Of a stretch of DNA of 64,000 nucleotides, positions 54,028 to 62,851 are shown in pieces. The DNA lies in the NCBI GenBank assembly GCA_016617855.1, contig JAECUM010009400.1, positions 1 through 64,000 on the forward strand, in the 5' to 3' direction. The position numbers and the translations under genes are program-made. The notes under the pieces are model-generated. The model was not told where the DNA came from. It saw only the letters and a list, made by a program, of their open reading frames with translations, and made no database searches. Every line of letters begins with the position of its first letter. Within the stretch, counting starts at the first letter, position 1. This DNA comes from Megalonaias nervosa (Eukaryota > Mollusca > Bivalvia > Unionida > Unionidae).

Positions 54028-55801
54028 TTATAAAATCGAGTTCAGCATCGTCCATAATTAATCTTGTACAGTGTCTTTTATGATCATAGGCTCCTCCTTG
54101 AGTAAATTTACCAATTATCTTTCTACCAAGATCTTTTGCAAATTTTTCATCATGCTCGTCTCTGCATTTACGTATATTATTAGTAATTTTAATAATGTCA
54201 TCTTCATTAAGATTAGGAAATTCTTTCCTGGCATCATCAATATTAAATCTATTTGGTTCTGGTAACCAAATTTGTTTCTGTGGACTATATGATATAATGG
54301 CCTCGCTCACCTGTAAAGATATTAAAATTCCAACATCAAGCATATATCGCAATAGTACTATTGGAACCCAACATTTTTCTGAAAAATGTCTTCCAAACCA
54401 AGTATAAGTAATCGGATGGAGATTTTCTGCAAATTCGAATGATTCTACATGAGCAAATCCTGTTAAATCAAAATCTGGTAAATGTCCGTTTATTGCAACC
54501 CTGGTCATTTCGTGTGATGGATGTCCGAATCTCTTAAAGTATTTAGAACATTCTCCGTATCCAAGAAAACTTCCAGGATAACATGCTACCATATCGACGG
54601 ATATAACGTCACTATAGTTGTATTTAGTATTCCATAATCCTCCGTGTCCATATTCTACGCAGCTTTTATGAATATCTTCAAAAAATTCCGATCGTGTTGG
54701 TTTCCATAAATTTTTCTCCTGAGCAAAATGAGCCGCTACGGATGGAACTGTAAAACAATTATTTAATAATTGTCTAACTTTGACATCGTCTGAAGTATAC
54801 TTCAGCGCAATATTTTCCATTTCTACATTAAGAGATTCTATACGGTAAATATCACCATTAGGCCGTACAAACTGATCGTAATTATCATATTCCGAACTCT
54901 GAAATAACCAAACGGACACAGGGTCACTTTTACTGATATTTCTGATAAAATCAAATATATGACCATCATAAAATTTAACTTTTCTATCTCGTGGAAATAT
55001 TGTTACTGCTGAGGTCCATGCGTGCGAATTATGATCAATAATATCTATTGGAGCTCCTCTTGATTCATATTTCGATTTATATAAAATCTCTCCTGTCAGC
55101 GTTTTTACTGTTATTGGGAATTTCAATTTCTTTTCTAGTTCAGCGACATCTTTAATAGATGCTCCGGTATCTTTAACTGATTCTGCCCAAGTATTTATTT
55201 TTTTACGTCGTAAATCTGTTAAACCATTACCACGTATCGCATTTGTAAAATGTTCTGTAACTCGTTCAGCTACACAGTTTATTCTTGATTCTGACAATTT
55301 CATAGGTTTTAGATCCCCGACGTCAGGTTTATTATTCAGCGGAAATATTGCATATACGACTGCAGTAACTGGGTAGCTCCGTTCATAATATACCTTATCA
55401 ATACCAGTCAGTATTCCGGGCTTAGATTTATTATTTAAGAGAACAATATTATTTCCTGACTGTATATGTACTGGATCGCGTTTGTCACGAATAATCCAAA
55501 TATCTTCTTTTGTATTTACAATAAATTTTATTAAAATAAAATATTTTTGATCATCAAGGTAATTAATAATTATTTTTCCTCGTTTGTCATTCATTATATT
55601 AGTAACATTTCCGACTCTGAATGTTGACCATACATGAGCAGCACCATCGTCACGAAATTCATTTTTTGCTTCACGAATACGTTCGGTTATATCCTCATCT
55701 GTTAATGCCAGATCTTGCATCAAAGTACTATATTTATATTCTGATAGTCTGTCAAGATCAAATCTAGCATGAGAAGGTTTAATTGCCGATAATTCCTCCA
55801 T
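53984..55801 (-). CDS. polB: Viral element: DNA polymerase B, N-terminal and palm part
   Basis: 605 residues from the ATG at 55,801. Residues 1-380 are a large N-terminal region with blocks IIDHNSHAWTSAVTIFPRDR and VRQLLNNCFTVPSVAAHFAQ. I see no clear FDxE, NxxYD or YxxxD exonuclease motif set. Palm motif A is VISVDMVACYPGSFLGYG (about 398-415), and the motif B equivalent is KDLGRKIIGKFTQGG (about 556-570). The frame ends just after a run of eight A (54,005-54,012 as T), where the downstream frame carrying motif C and the helicase takes over. The two frames were surely one gene of about 1,070 codons. The polymerase differs strongly from the one at 35.6-39.6 kb. Confidence 0.85.
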   Translation of the reverse strand: MEELSAIKPSHARFDLDRLSEYKYSTLMQDLALTDEDITERIREAKNEFRDDGAAHVWSTFRVGNVTNIMNDKRGKIIINYLDDQKYFILIKFIVNTKEDIWIIRDKRDPVHIQSGNNIVLLNNKSKPGILTGIDKVYYERSYPVTAVVYAIFPLNNKPDVGDLKPMKLSESRINCVAERVTEHFTNAIRGNGLTDLRRKKINTWAESVKDTGASIKDVAELEKKLKFPITVKTLTGEILYKSKYESRGAPIDIIDHNSHAWTSAVTIFPRDRKVKFYDGHIFDFIRNISKSDPVSVWLFQSSEYDNYDQFVRPNGDIYRIESLNVEMENIALKYTSDDVKVRQLLNNCFTVPSVAAHFAQEKNLWKPTRSEFFEDIHKSCVEYGHGGLWNTKYNYSDVISVDMVACYPGSFLGYGECSKYFKRFGHPSHEMTRVAINGHLPDFDLTGFAHVESFEFAENLHPITYTWFGRHFSEKCWVPIVLLRYMLDVGILISLQVSEAIISYSPQKQIWLPEPNRFNIDDARKEFPNLNEDDIIKITNNIRKCRDEHDEKFAKDLGRKIIGKFTQGGAYDHKRHCTRLIMDDAELDFIIADTTEKKHIYKSE

Positions 55802-55845
55802 ATAATTAAGACAAGTATTTAAATTAAAATTTTAGTATATATATA

Positions 55846-56152
55846 ATGACTTGAAACAAAGAACAAATGTGCTTGGCTCAAAGTTGGATATACTTCTCTT
55901 TGTAATAAATCGTGCGTAAACAAATACTGCGGAAATCATGCACAGAGTATCAAAAATGGAAGTACAGGACCAATACCGTGTGTGAAATGCGGTGTTGGAG
56001 TCAGAGGAAAAACTCAATTATGTCTAAAATGTGGCGGAAAAAAATACAGAGAACTAAAACGATATTATGACAAAAAAAATAACACTGACTCTCCTATAAA
56101 GACAGAAGAAGATTATCTAGTTAGATTTCAAAATAATGAGTTAGACAAATAA
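55846..56152 (+). pseudogene. Viral element: free-standing zinc-ribbon protein
   Basis: A + strand frame of 99 codons (55,853-56,152) carrying KCAWLKVGYTSLCNKSCVNK then YCGNH, followed by PCVKCGVGVRGKTQLCLKCG and KKYREL, then an acidic tail ending in EDYLVRFQNNELDK. The likely start ATG at 55,846 sits behind an all-AT tract but is out of frame by one base with the rest, so the start is broken or mis-assembled. The C-terminal ribbon (LCLKCGGKKYRE) closely resembles that of the PLA2 protein (KCVKCGTKKYKF). Its function is unknown; a role in transcription is plausible for viral zinc ribbons. Confidence 0.65.
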
Positions 56153-56166
56153 TATTATTATATAAA

Positions 56167-56740
56167 ATGACTCAGACAAATCAGACTTATGATGAAATGA
56201 TCGACAACGATATTATAAGAGAATTAAGAAAAAAAGCATTTCGTAATAAATATGAATTTGTGAAACATCCAGTATATACAAATTATGAAGCATCTCGAGA
56301 TGGTGTGATCAGACATTGTAGATTGAAAAAAACCAGTCGGTAATCTTGATAAATTTGGTTATTTTGTATTTCGTGCTGGAAATAAAAATTATTTATCAAG
56401 TAGATTCGTATTTGAATGTTTTCATGGAGTAGTTGAAAATGGACTTGTAGTTGATCACATTGACGGAAATCCCCATAATAATCGGTTATCTAACCTGCAA
56501 GCTATTACACCTAGTCAGAATGCTGCACGTGGAAATACTGGAAAATGTAAATTATTCGGAAAGAGAGCTATTAAATCCATAAATATACAGACAGGACAGG
56601 AAATAACTTTTCCTTCAATGAATGCGGCTGCGAAACATTTTGGTATTTGCATGCCTTCAGTAAAACGTGTTGCAGATAAAATATACAAATCAGCATTTTC
56701 ATTCAAATACGATCAGCAGATAATATTTGAATATATCTAA
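56167..56740 (+). pseudogene. Viral element: HNH homing-type endonuclease
   Basis: The start ATG at 56,167 lies behind TTATTATATAAA. The first 58 codons include FVKHPVYTNYEASRDGVIRH (a NUMOD4-like opening). A frame change in a run of seven A (56,326-56,332) follows. The second frame (to the TAA at 56,738) has GYFVFRAGNKNYLSSRFVFE, then VVDHIDGNPHNNRLSNLQ, the phage-type HNH site, and a C-terminal NUMOD1-like DNA-binding part (TFPSMNAAAKHFGICMPSVK). Such nucleases are usually selfish genes of phages and large DNA viruses. It lies in the opposite direction to the polymerase and structural genes, right after the zinc-ribbon gene. Confidence 0.75.
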
Positions 56741-56779
56741 TTCTGTACTCTTAACAAATAAATTGTATATAGTTCGACT

Positions 56780-57184
56780 CTATATTTTACCTTCACCGTC
56801 GCTGCTCTCGGTGTCACTTTCACTTTTGACAGAATCAAATAACATAATTTTTCTTAATTGCATTATACGATTATCCACGATCTTCTTTTTCTCGTATTCA
56901 CGAGATAGTTCGGATCTAATATTTTCGATCGAACGTGCAAGAGGCGCAAAAAGCTTTACCTGTTTTTCATTTACCATCGCCAAGGATTCTAACATAGACT
57001 GATAAATTGATTTTACAAATTTATAATTGGATGGTAATGTGTATTTATTGTCAATTTTTCTTTGTTTTAATATTTCATAATCGCATAATATTTTTTCAGG
57101 ATCGAGATTATCAGATATATTTATTCCGTTATGTTTTAATTTTTTAATAGCAGAAATAATATCATTTATATTTTCTTGGTTCAT
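56780..57184 (-). CDS. Viral element: unrecognised helical protein with acidic tail
   Basis: 134 residues starting MNQENINDIISAIKKLKHNG. It is predicted to be mostly helical, with a charged coiled-coil stretch (SIENIRSELSREYEKKKIVD) and an acidic end (SESDTESSDGEGKI). The ATG is preceded by TTATTATATA. I recognise no family. By position, at the inner end of the minus-strand late genes, it could be a scaffold or small structural protein. The frame is intact. Confidence 0.6.
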   Translation of the reverse strand: MNQENINDIISAIKKLKHNGINISDNLDPEKILCDYEILKQRKIDNKYTLPSNYKFVKSIYQSMLESLAMVNEKQVKLFAPLARSIENIRSELSREYEKKKIVDNRIMQLRKIMLFDSVKSESDTESSDGEGKI

Positions 57185-57342
57185 TATATAATAATTATTT
57201 CTTTAAAATAAATAATATCAGTCTCTGAATAATTATTTAAAAAATGTAGTCCCATAAGCCCATCAGATAAAGAAATCTGTAACTATTTCAGAATCAGATT
57301 ATTTTTTCCCTTATTATATTAGGAAATATTTAATCAGACGTT
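57185..57342. other. Short intergenic spacer
   Basis: About 160 bases of AT-rich sequence between the structural gene end at 57,343 and the next gene start, holding the putative AT-rich start motif of the 57,184 gene. Confidence 0.5.
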
Positions 57343-58847
57343 CTAAGAGCGTATATACAAATTAATATTAAGAGATTCTTGTCTTAGATCCAAAATATTT
57401 CCTGCCTGGTCAGTGAGTTTGAAATTTATTCTTGTCAGAAATGGATTATGAACTCGCAGGTACACGGGGTTAATTGGTTCAGACACAATTACCAACCGGG
57501 GGGGTCTTTAGGGCTAAATGAATATAGTATATACCCCTGTTCCGCAGTGCCACTGCGGTGATTAGATTTTGAAAGATCTACTTGATAACTGTCATCAATT
57601 ACGTCACATACCAGATTGACTGCAATTGTTGTTGTTATATTAACAATACCAGGTGATATATGTCGACCACCACCGTGTGGATCATTATTATATTTAAGAA
57701 TAGTTGGTGTAGGTATTAATTTTTTCCATGAATCACATATTCTTTTAAATTGTTCATCAATAAGATCATTAACTGATTTCTTTAGCTCTTCAGAATTAAA
57801 TCCAGGAATTATAAATGTTGATAGTTGTTCTCGCGTAATTTTGAAATGTTTTAGAAATATTATTGTGAACAGAAGATTTAGTTTAACACCTCGAGGTGGA
57901 CCGTCTTCATCAACTATATATAACTCTTTATACCGTCTATCTGCTGTTATGTTCACTAATTTTTTTTCTCTGTTAACAATAATATCATTCATGAAATCTA
58001 GGTCTGAAGCAACTTGATTCAAATGTTGTATTACTTCAATTATTTGATTTTTTAAGTCATCGTTGTAGGAAGTGCTAATGCTGGAAAATAAATTTCTTAG
58101 ATAATTAAGTACACGTCTGTGTTCAGACTTAATTGTATTAGCATATGAATTTATTTCATCAACATCAAGTACTATTATTTTACCTTTTTTACCATCAACT
58201 ATTTTTGTAAAATGGGTTTCTGTTTTATCTATATAATGTATAACTCCATCACCAAAATATCGTCGCCATGGGTAAGCATTTTTTTCTGTTCGATATTCTG
58301 GAGGTTTTATAAATTTTTTAACATCTACGACAAAATCAGATCTCTGTGGTTCTGGTGGTGTTTGATAAACTGGTGGATATTCAGGCCAACCTAATACTGA
58401 TCTAATCGAACTTTGATAAATATCTACGGAGTAATCAGGGGAATTTATTTCAATAACCGCAGATAGTGTTGGTTCGTAGACAGTAATTGCTATTTTTGAT
58501 TCTTTTCCTGTGATGGATTTAATTCTGCGTTGGAACTCATCATTAATCTGTTCTATTTGATAACTGCCCGTTGGAATAGAAACTATTTGCCAATCAGGAG
58601 TTCCATCAGGTTTATTCTTATTAGCGAATATTAATGAATTATTTGGTTGTAGTCCACCAAATGGTTTTGATCTAATGTTGGGCCAGCTATAATAAACTCG
58701 CAATTGTGCTAATGCTATTTCTTTTGCAGGAATTGCGGTTGGAAAATTGACACTAAACTCAGGATTAGTCGAACTTAACGATATCATAGTAGTTTTTGAC
58801 GGAGTTGTATTAGTAACGATCTGCTGAAGTAACTCCCTGTCTGTCAT
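57343..58847 (-). CDS. Viral element: large structural (penton/vertex-type) protein, frame change near C-terminus
   Basis: 452 residues are open from 58,847 to 57,489. The N-terminus ISLSSTNPEFSVNFPTAIPA then EIALAQLRVYYSWPNIRSKP and NNSLIFANK, with IPTGSYQIEQINDEFQRRI, resembles the opening of a structural protein found in animal Polintons/adintoviruses. The C-terminal part has GIVNITTTIAVNLVCDVIDD and YILYSFSPKDPPG. The frame then changes in a run of seven C (57,498-57,504 as G). Beyond it the other frame reads SEPINPVYLRVHNPFLTRIN and FKLTDQAGNILDLRQESLNI, a convincing end, to a stop at 57,343. It overlaps the membrane-protein gene by 38 bases. Candidate penton-like or vertex protein; the exact role is an inference. 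Confidence 0.7.
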
Positions 58848-59346
58848 TATTATTATTGTTGTTATTTAATTCGTTAAAATCATTAGCGATCACCTTAAAA
58901 GCGTCATCATAAGTTTTCATCATCATCGCGAATTCAGTATCAGATATTTCACCATCACTAACACACGAAGAAATATACAAAGATAATTTAGAACATGCCT
59001 CTGCCACTGTGTGTAATTTAATCATATAATCGTGCAATTTAGCATTTGTACAAGTATGTATCTTTTTGGTTATAATACCGAGAACTCCAGCAATAGTCGT
59101 TGATGCTGAAACGATAATGGTTATAATAGTAGGTGCTGTCATCGTCAATGTTGATAATAATAATCCTGTTCCAGTAATAACAGCAGAAACCGAGTAAACA
59201 ACTACATCAACAACAACTATACGTCTTTTGTATTTTTTTATTTTCTTGTTATAATAGTCGATAAAATTATTTAGTTTAGTGAGACGCTCACATACTTGAT
59301 TGCATCTGTAAAGTTGAACGTCAATGCGAGACTGAGGTTGATCCAT
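58810..59346 (-). CDS. Viral element: two-helix membrane protein
   Basis: 178 residues. The N-terminal soluble part is Arg/Lys-rich (YYNKKIKKYKRR). Two adjacent hydrophobic helices follow (about residues 44-68: VVVDVVVYSVSAVITGTGLL; and 72-94: TIITIIVSASTTIAGVLGII), then a C-terminal domain with several Cys (THTCTN, EACSKL, YISSCVSD) and an Asn run encoded by (AAT)n. A hairpin membrane protein in the structural cluster could be a virion membrane-active or envelope component. No family recognised with certainty. Its start ATG at 59,346 is preceded by AATATAATAATA. Confidence 0.65.
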   Translation of the reverse strand: MDQPQSRIDVQLYRCNQVCERLTKLNNFIDYYNKKIKKYKRRIVVVDVVVYSVSAVITGTGLLLSTLTMTAPTIITIIVSASTTIAGVLGIITKKIHTCTNAKLHDYMIKLHTVAEACSKLSLYISSCVSDGEISDTEFAMMMKTYDDAFKVIANDFNELNNNNNNNDRQGVTSADRY

Positions 59347-59356
59347 TATTATTATA

Positions 59357-60457
59357 TTAAGTGATTAATTGCGGTGTTTCAGCCACAAATTCCATATGCC
59401 ACCAATAAGACGTTGAGGTTATTGTTTGATCATATATTCTCAGTATAAATGTTTCTTCAACATTTTTTATTAACAATATAGATACAATTCCAGAGAGGGA
59501 ATCAGTTGAATGACGCAATATATGTCTGTTAATTATAGCAAATCTTTCATCACTAAATACGGACAGCCTGTAAATACCAGTAACTTCTGCGGTATATTTG
59601 ATAGTGTTATTTTGTGGTGTCCATGTTGATTGTCCTGATGCTACTGTATATACGATATTTTTAATTTGTCCGTGTGGAATTTTAATCAGATTAGTTTTTT
59701 GAACAATATTAGGTATTCCACTGGCAATATCATTAAGTTTCGTGTTAATGTCGGCTAGTTTTATGTCAACGGTTGGTGGATCACCAAAAAAATCTTTAAT
59801 GAGTTTGTTTATGTTTTTACGAAAATTTAAGAACGTTTCTAAATTTTTATAAAAAGTAGCACTAAGTGTAGTCATTTCATCACCGATTGTTTTTAACGAA
59901 GTTGAAATAGGAATTTCCTTATCATCAACATACTTTTTTGTTGCAGCATCAAAATCATATTCCGGTGTTCTAAGATTATTAATGCCATTATTATTCATGT
60001 CGAGAAATGCACGCATTATACCGTGGTTGGTCAGTACATATTTAGATTCTTGATCGTCGACATATTTCTTTGTTGCGGCGTCTGCATCTGCGGTTGGATT
60101 TCCAATGTCGGTGATTTTATTCTGATTCATATTAATATCTCCTGTAAATACATCGCCGGATTTCTTAATATAATTACTGAGTGATGTACCAGAATCTTGT
60201 ATTTTACCTTGATCGGCAAAAATAACTATATTATCAGTGACTGCAGTTGGAATTCTTATAAGAACATCTGATAGTTGTATATTACTCGTTTTTAATCGTC
60301 CTTGATTATCCTGAAAAACAACTACTTCATTTTGATCCACACTTGCGAGATTTAATAAATCATCAATTTCATTTCTGAGCTGATCGAGAGTTGCATACTT
60401 AGATAAATCAACTTGTTGATGACCTCTACGGGAAGATCTTCCATAAATATCCACCAT
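59357..60457 (-). CDS. Viral element: fibre protein with tail-fibre-type repeats
   Basis: 366 intact residues. The N-terminal third includes SKYATLDQLRNEIDDLLNLA and a bacteriophage/adintovirus-like stem. Two copies of the repeat 'D(I/M)N.N.I...G/R.P..D.DAATKKYVDD' occur, one ending NPTADADAATKKYVDD (about residues 120-135) and one with PEYDFDAATKKYVDDKEIP (about 165-185). A helical stretch and then a C-terminal beta-rich head (IYRLSVFSDERFAIINRHIL) follow. 'DAATKKYVD' units are typical of trimeric phage tail fibres and are also found in fibre proteins of animal Polinton-class viruses. Likely role: receptor attachment at the vertex. It sits directly upstream (minus sense) of the membrane-protein gene. 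Confidence 0.85.
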   Translation of the reverse strand: MVDIYGRSSRRGHQQVDLSKYATLDQLRNEIDDLLNLASVDQNEVVVFQDNQGRLKTSNIQLSDVLIRIPTAVTDNIVIFADQGKIQDSGTSLSNYIKKSGDVFTGDINMNQNKITDIGNPTADADAATKKYVDDQESKYVLTNHGIMRAFLDMNNNGINNLRTPEYDFDAATKKYVDDKEIPISTSLKTIGDEMTTLSATFYKNLETFLNFRKNINKLIKDFFGDPPTVDIKLADINTKLNDIASGIPNIVQKTNLIKIPHGQIKNIVYTVASGQSTWTPQNNTIKYTAEVTGIYRLSVFSDERFAIINRHILRHSTDSLSGIVSILLIKNVEETFILRIYDQTITSTSYWWHMEFVAETPQLIT

Positions 60458-60465
60458 TATATTTA

Positions 60466-60880
60466 CTAATGTCTGTTTAAATATGACGTCGTAGTATATT
60501 CATGTACAACTTTGTGGGGGGGTTTTGTTGATTTTGATATAACATCAAGTACGTTAAGTACTTCTCGACCACATATTGGTGGATCAGTTAATGTTTGTGT
60601 AGGTAATGTTGAATACCATATTGGAGTACTTTGATAACCGCTAATATACTTTAAGAATTCTTTTGGTGGAGCTAGTCCATATGAATCAAAATAAATAATT
60701 CCACGTGGATCAATTGCATAAGCGACCCAATGCGTGCCTGGACCAGAATTTTCATCGAGATTAATAATACCTGTTTCAATATTGTTTGGTTGTTTCGGTA
60801 ATTGATCGCGCATAAAAACTCCTCTAAAATTTTTTATTTTTAATTTTTTTAGCAGCATCTAGTAAATCAAAATTGGACAT
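60466..60880 (-). CDS. Viral element: adenain-like cysteine protease
   Basis: Capsid maturation protease. The open frame from 60,858 gives 130 residues with His43 in GPGTHWVAYAI, Asp58 in IYFDSYGLAPPK, Gln88 and Cys96 in PTQTLTDPPICGREVL, the full adenain-type catalytic set. A better start may be the ATG at 60,880 (MSNFDLLDAAKK), with a frame change in a run of seven A (60,844-60,850 as T); that start lies 8 bases after the upstream gene. At 130-138 residues it is short for the family. The C-terminus after a C7 run (60,519-60,525 as G) may be altered. It is followed by the fibre gene after 8 bases. Confidence 0.85.
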
Positions 60881-60888
60881 AGGAGATA

Positions 60889-61356
60889 TTAGTAAACTGT
60901 CCCTGGTAATCTTAGGCCTTTTCCGTACCAGTGTGGGGTCCCTGGTAATCTTAGACTCCTTCCCTTTTTTTTTGGTGTTCGTTTTATTCCCTGTCCGGTT
61001 GCTTTCTTTAATGCCATTCCAGCAGCAGTTCCAACAGCACCTAATGCAGCTGCTTTTGCAACAGCTGGAGCTGCAGCGGCTATTAATGCTGGTATAGCGG
61101 CAAGAAGTGGAAATATACCACCCGTCTTAATGACATCTTTAATGGCACCCGCAGAAAGATTAAGTTTTATACCTTTATTTGATTTTTTTGCTTCATTGAA
61201 ATGCCCGAGCTGACGTTCTGTAAAAGATAATTTATTTGAGCCACTCATTTGATCTTTCTTTAGCAATATTTTTAATCCACAATTATTTTTTGATGCTGAT
61301 TGTATCTTTTTAATCTGACCAGGAGTCAGACTAACACTAACATTATTATACGACAT
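60889..61356 (-). CDS. Viral element: minor capsid/core protein (adenovirus pVI/pX-like)
   Basis: 155 residues from the ATG at 61,356, which directly follows AATATTATA; an in-frame ATG four codons upstream lacks this context. The N-terminus MSYNNVSVSLTPGQIKKIQS is typical of a minor virion protein in Polinton-class viruses. Next come basic segments, then a hydrophobic Ala-rich helix (FPLLAAIPALIAAAAPAVAK), then a Lys/Arg-rich end with two copies of LRLPGT (RSLRLPGTPHWYGKGLRLPG). The hydrophobic helix plus basic tail fits a membrane-lytic or DNA-condensing minor protein released by the protease. Intact. Confidence 0.7.
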   Translation of the reverse strand: MSYNNVSVSLTPGQIKKIQSASKNNCGLKILLKKDQMSGSNKLSFTERQLGHFNEAKKSNKGIKLNLSAGAIKDVIKTGGIFPLLAAIPALIAAAAPAVAKAAALGAVGTAAGMALKKATGQGIKRTPKKKGRSLRLPGTPHWYGKGLRLPGTVY

Positions 61357-61379
61357 TATAATATTCATAAATAATCTAA

Positions 61380-62774
61380 TTACATGCTTTCTACTGGAGC
61401 ATCAACGACTCTCATTCGTCCACCAGCACCTTCAAGTAACATCGATTTATCGCTGAGTATGACAGCAATTGCTCTGTAATTGGCAATAGCTCCAATATCT
61501 CTATTAACATGAGCTCGAAAATGTATATCGACTACAGATTGTCTGGTTAAATCTAAATGTTCGAGCGAAAAATAATAAATTGGGTATAATGTTGTAAAAT
61601 CCAATTGTGATATTTGTAAACCAGTATCAATATTTTGATCACGACCCATGAACGTCATTAGACGGTGATATACACGTGCTACATGATTTTTGATCGAAAT
61701 TCAGTAAAATATCCTCGGATGGTTCTTGATGTCCATTTATTCTTAAGGAAACTTCGGAAACACCAAGATTATCAAATATCATAATACTACGTGTTTGATC
61801 ATCCACCCGTGCAGCATCTTGAAATGCAATAAATATATGTCGTGGTTGAGAAACACCTTGTTGTGATGCTATTTGCCACGTAAATAAACCATTAATATTA
61901 CTCTGAATAGCATCTGTGGTCATTGTTAACCACGATAATGCTGATTTACCACCTTGATTCATAAAAGAGAGTAAACGATCTTCTTCAGTTATTGATGGAG
62001 TCATCACCGGCATCCACAATGAAAGTTTTGTCAGAATTACTTTGCCAGGATCACCAGCGAGTCTCCATAATGCATCGTTGTCGGTTGCTTTTCGTACAAG
62101 TACAACTGTATGCTTAGATCCGAAAATGACTTTTCTGACATTTCTACAAAATTCAAATATATGTGATAGTGGAATCACACATGAAAATGCTCTTCTTCCA
62201 CCACGCAACATTGCTCGACGTGATCTAAATCCTAAATTAAAATCTGGATCTACATTAATAATCATACTTTGTACATCCGCATTGGCGTTTCTAGCAAAAT
62301 TTCTTGGTTGTCCTATTTCATATTGTCGATACTCTGGAGAATCAGTTGTATCCTTTGCAAACATCTTTGATGGACCAGCTGATCTTGAATAATCATCACT
62401 ATATCTTGCAAGACCAAGTATTGTTGTTGCAACGTCGACGTCCTTCTGAATAGATTCAATATTTTTCCGTCAATCATGTACGTTGCACTGTCAAATAATG
62501 CCATAATACCATTATTAACAAAACCGACATTAACATCGTCTCCATATGCTACTGGTGCTGCAGGATTAGCAATATTTAAAATTTCACCTTCGACTTCAAT
62601 AAATGCTTCAGCGGGTAAGAAATATCTACTTGTATCCTGAACCTGTAGTTCGATTCGTCCACGCTGATCTGGAATTCGTGCGTCGTAAGAATAATACTGA
62701 TAATCACGCACAGACTCATCTTTAAGTACTGGTGCGTCCATGTCAAATGCGGGATCAGATATACGTTTGAACAT
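61380..62774 (-). pseudogene. Viral element: hexon-like major capsid protein, two frame changes
   Basis: Double-jelly-roll type major capsid protein by length (about 465 codons) and position between the minor capsid genes. N-terminal part (62,774 down): DSVRDYQYYS-type opening with YDARIPDQRGRIELQVQDTS, RYFLPAEAFIEVEGEILNIA and LFDSATYMIDGK. A frame change in T5 at 62,462-62,466. Middle part: ILGLARYSDDYSRSAGPSKM, NFARNANADVQSMIINVDPD, RGGRRAFSCVIPLSHIFEFC and KHTVVLVRKATDNDALWRLA. A second change in T5 at 61,687-61,691. C-terminal part: DFTTLYPIYYFSLEHLDLTR and VDIHFRAHVNRDIGAIANYR. Both breaks are single-base length changes in homopolymers. Confidence 0.8.
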
Positions 62775-62815
62775 CTTTATTATATTTATTATCGTCTAAA
62801 ACGAAGATTACTTCG

Positions 62816-62851
62816 GGAAGTGAGACCACTTCAGGAAGTGAGACCACTTCC
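62816..62851. repeat. Tandem pair of small hairpins
   Basis: An 18-base unit GGAAGTGAGACCACTTC(A/C) occurs twice in a row. Each unit is itself an inverted repeat (GGAAGTG...CACTTCC). It straddles the stop codon region of the 62,831 gene and lies in the spacer before the capsid gene. It may act as a transcript end or stability structure. Confidence 0.75.

Noticed and set aside
53984..54030. Programmed -1 ribosomal frameshift at the A8 run between polymerase and helicase frames
   Set aside because: The sequence looks slippery, but the downstream frame is not the one reached by a -1 shift, and similar single-base breaks occur at other homopolymers of the element. A length error or mutation is simpler.
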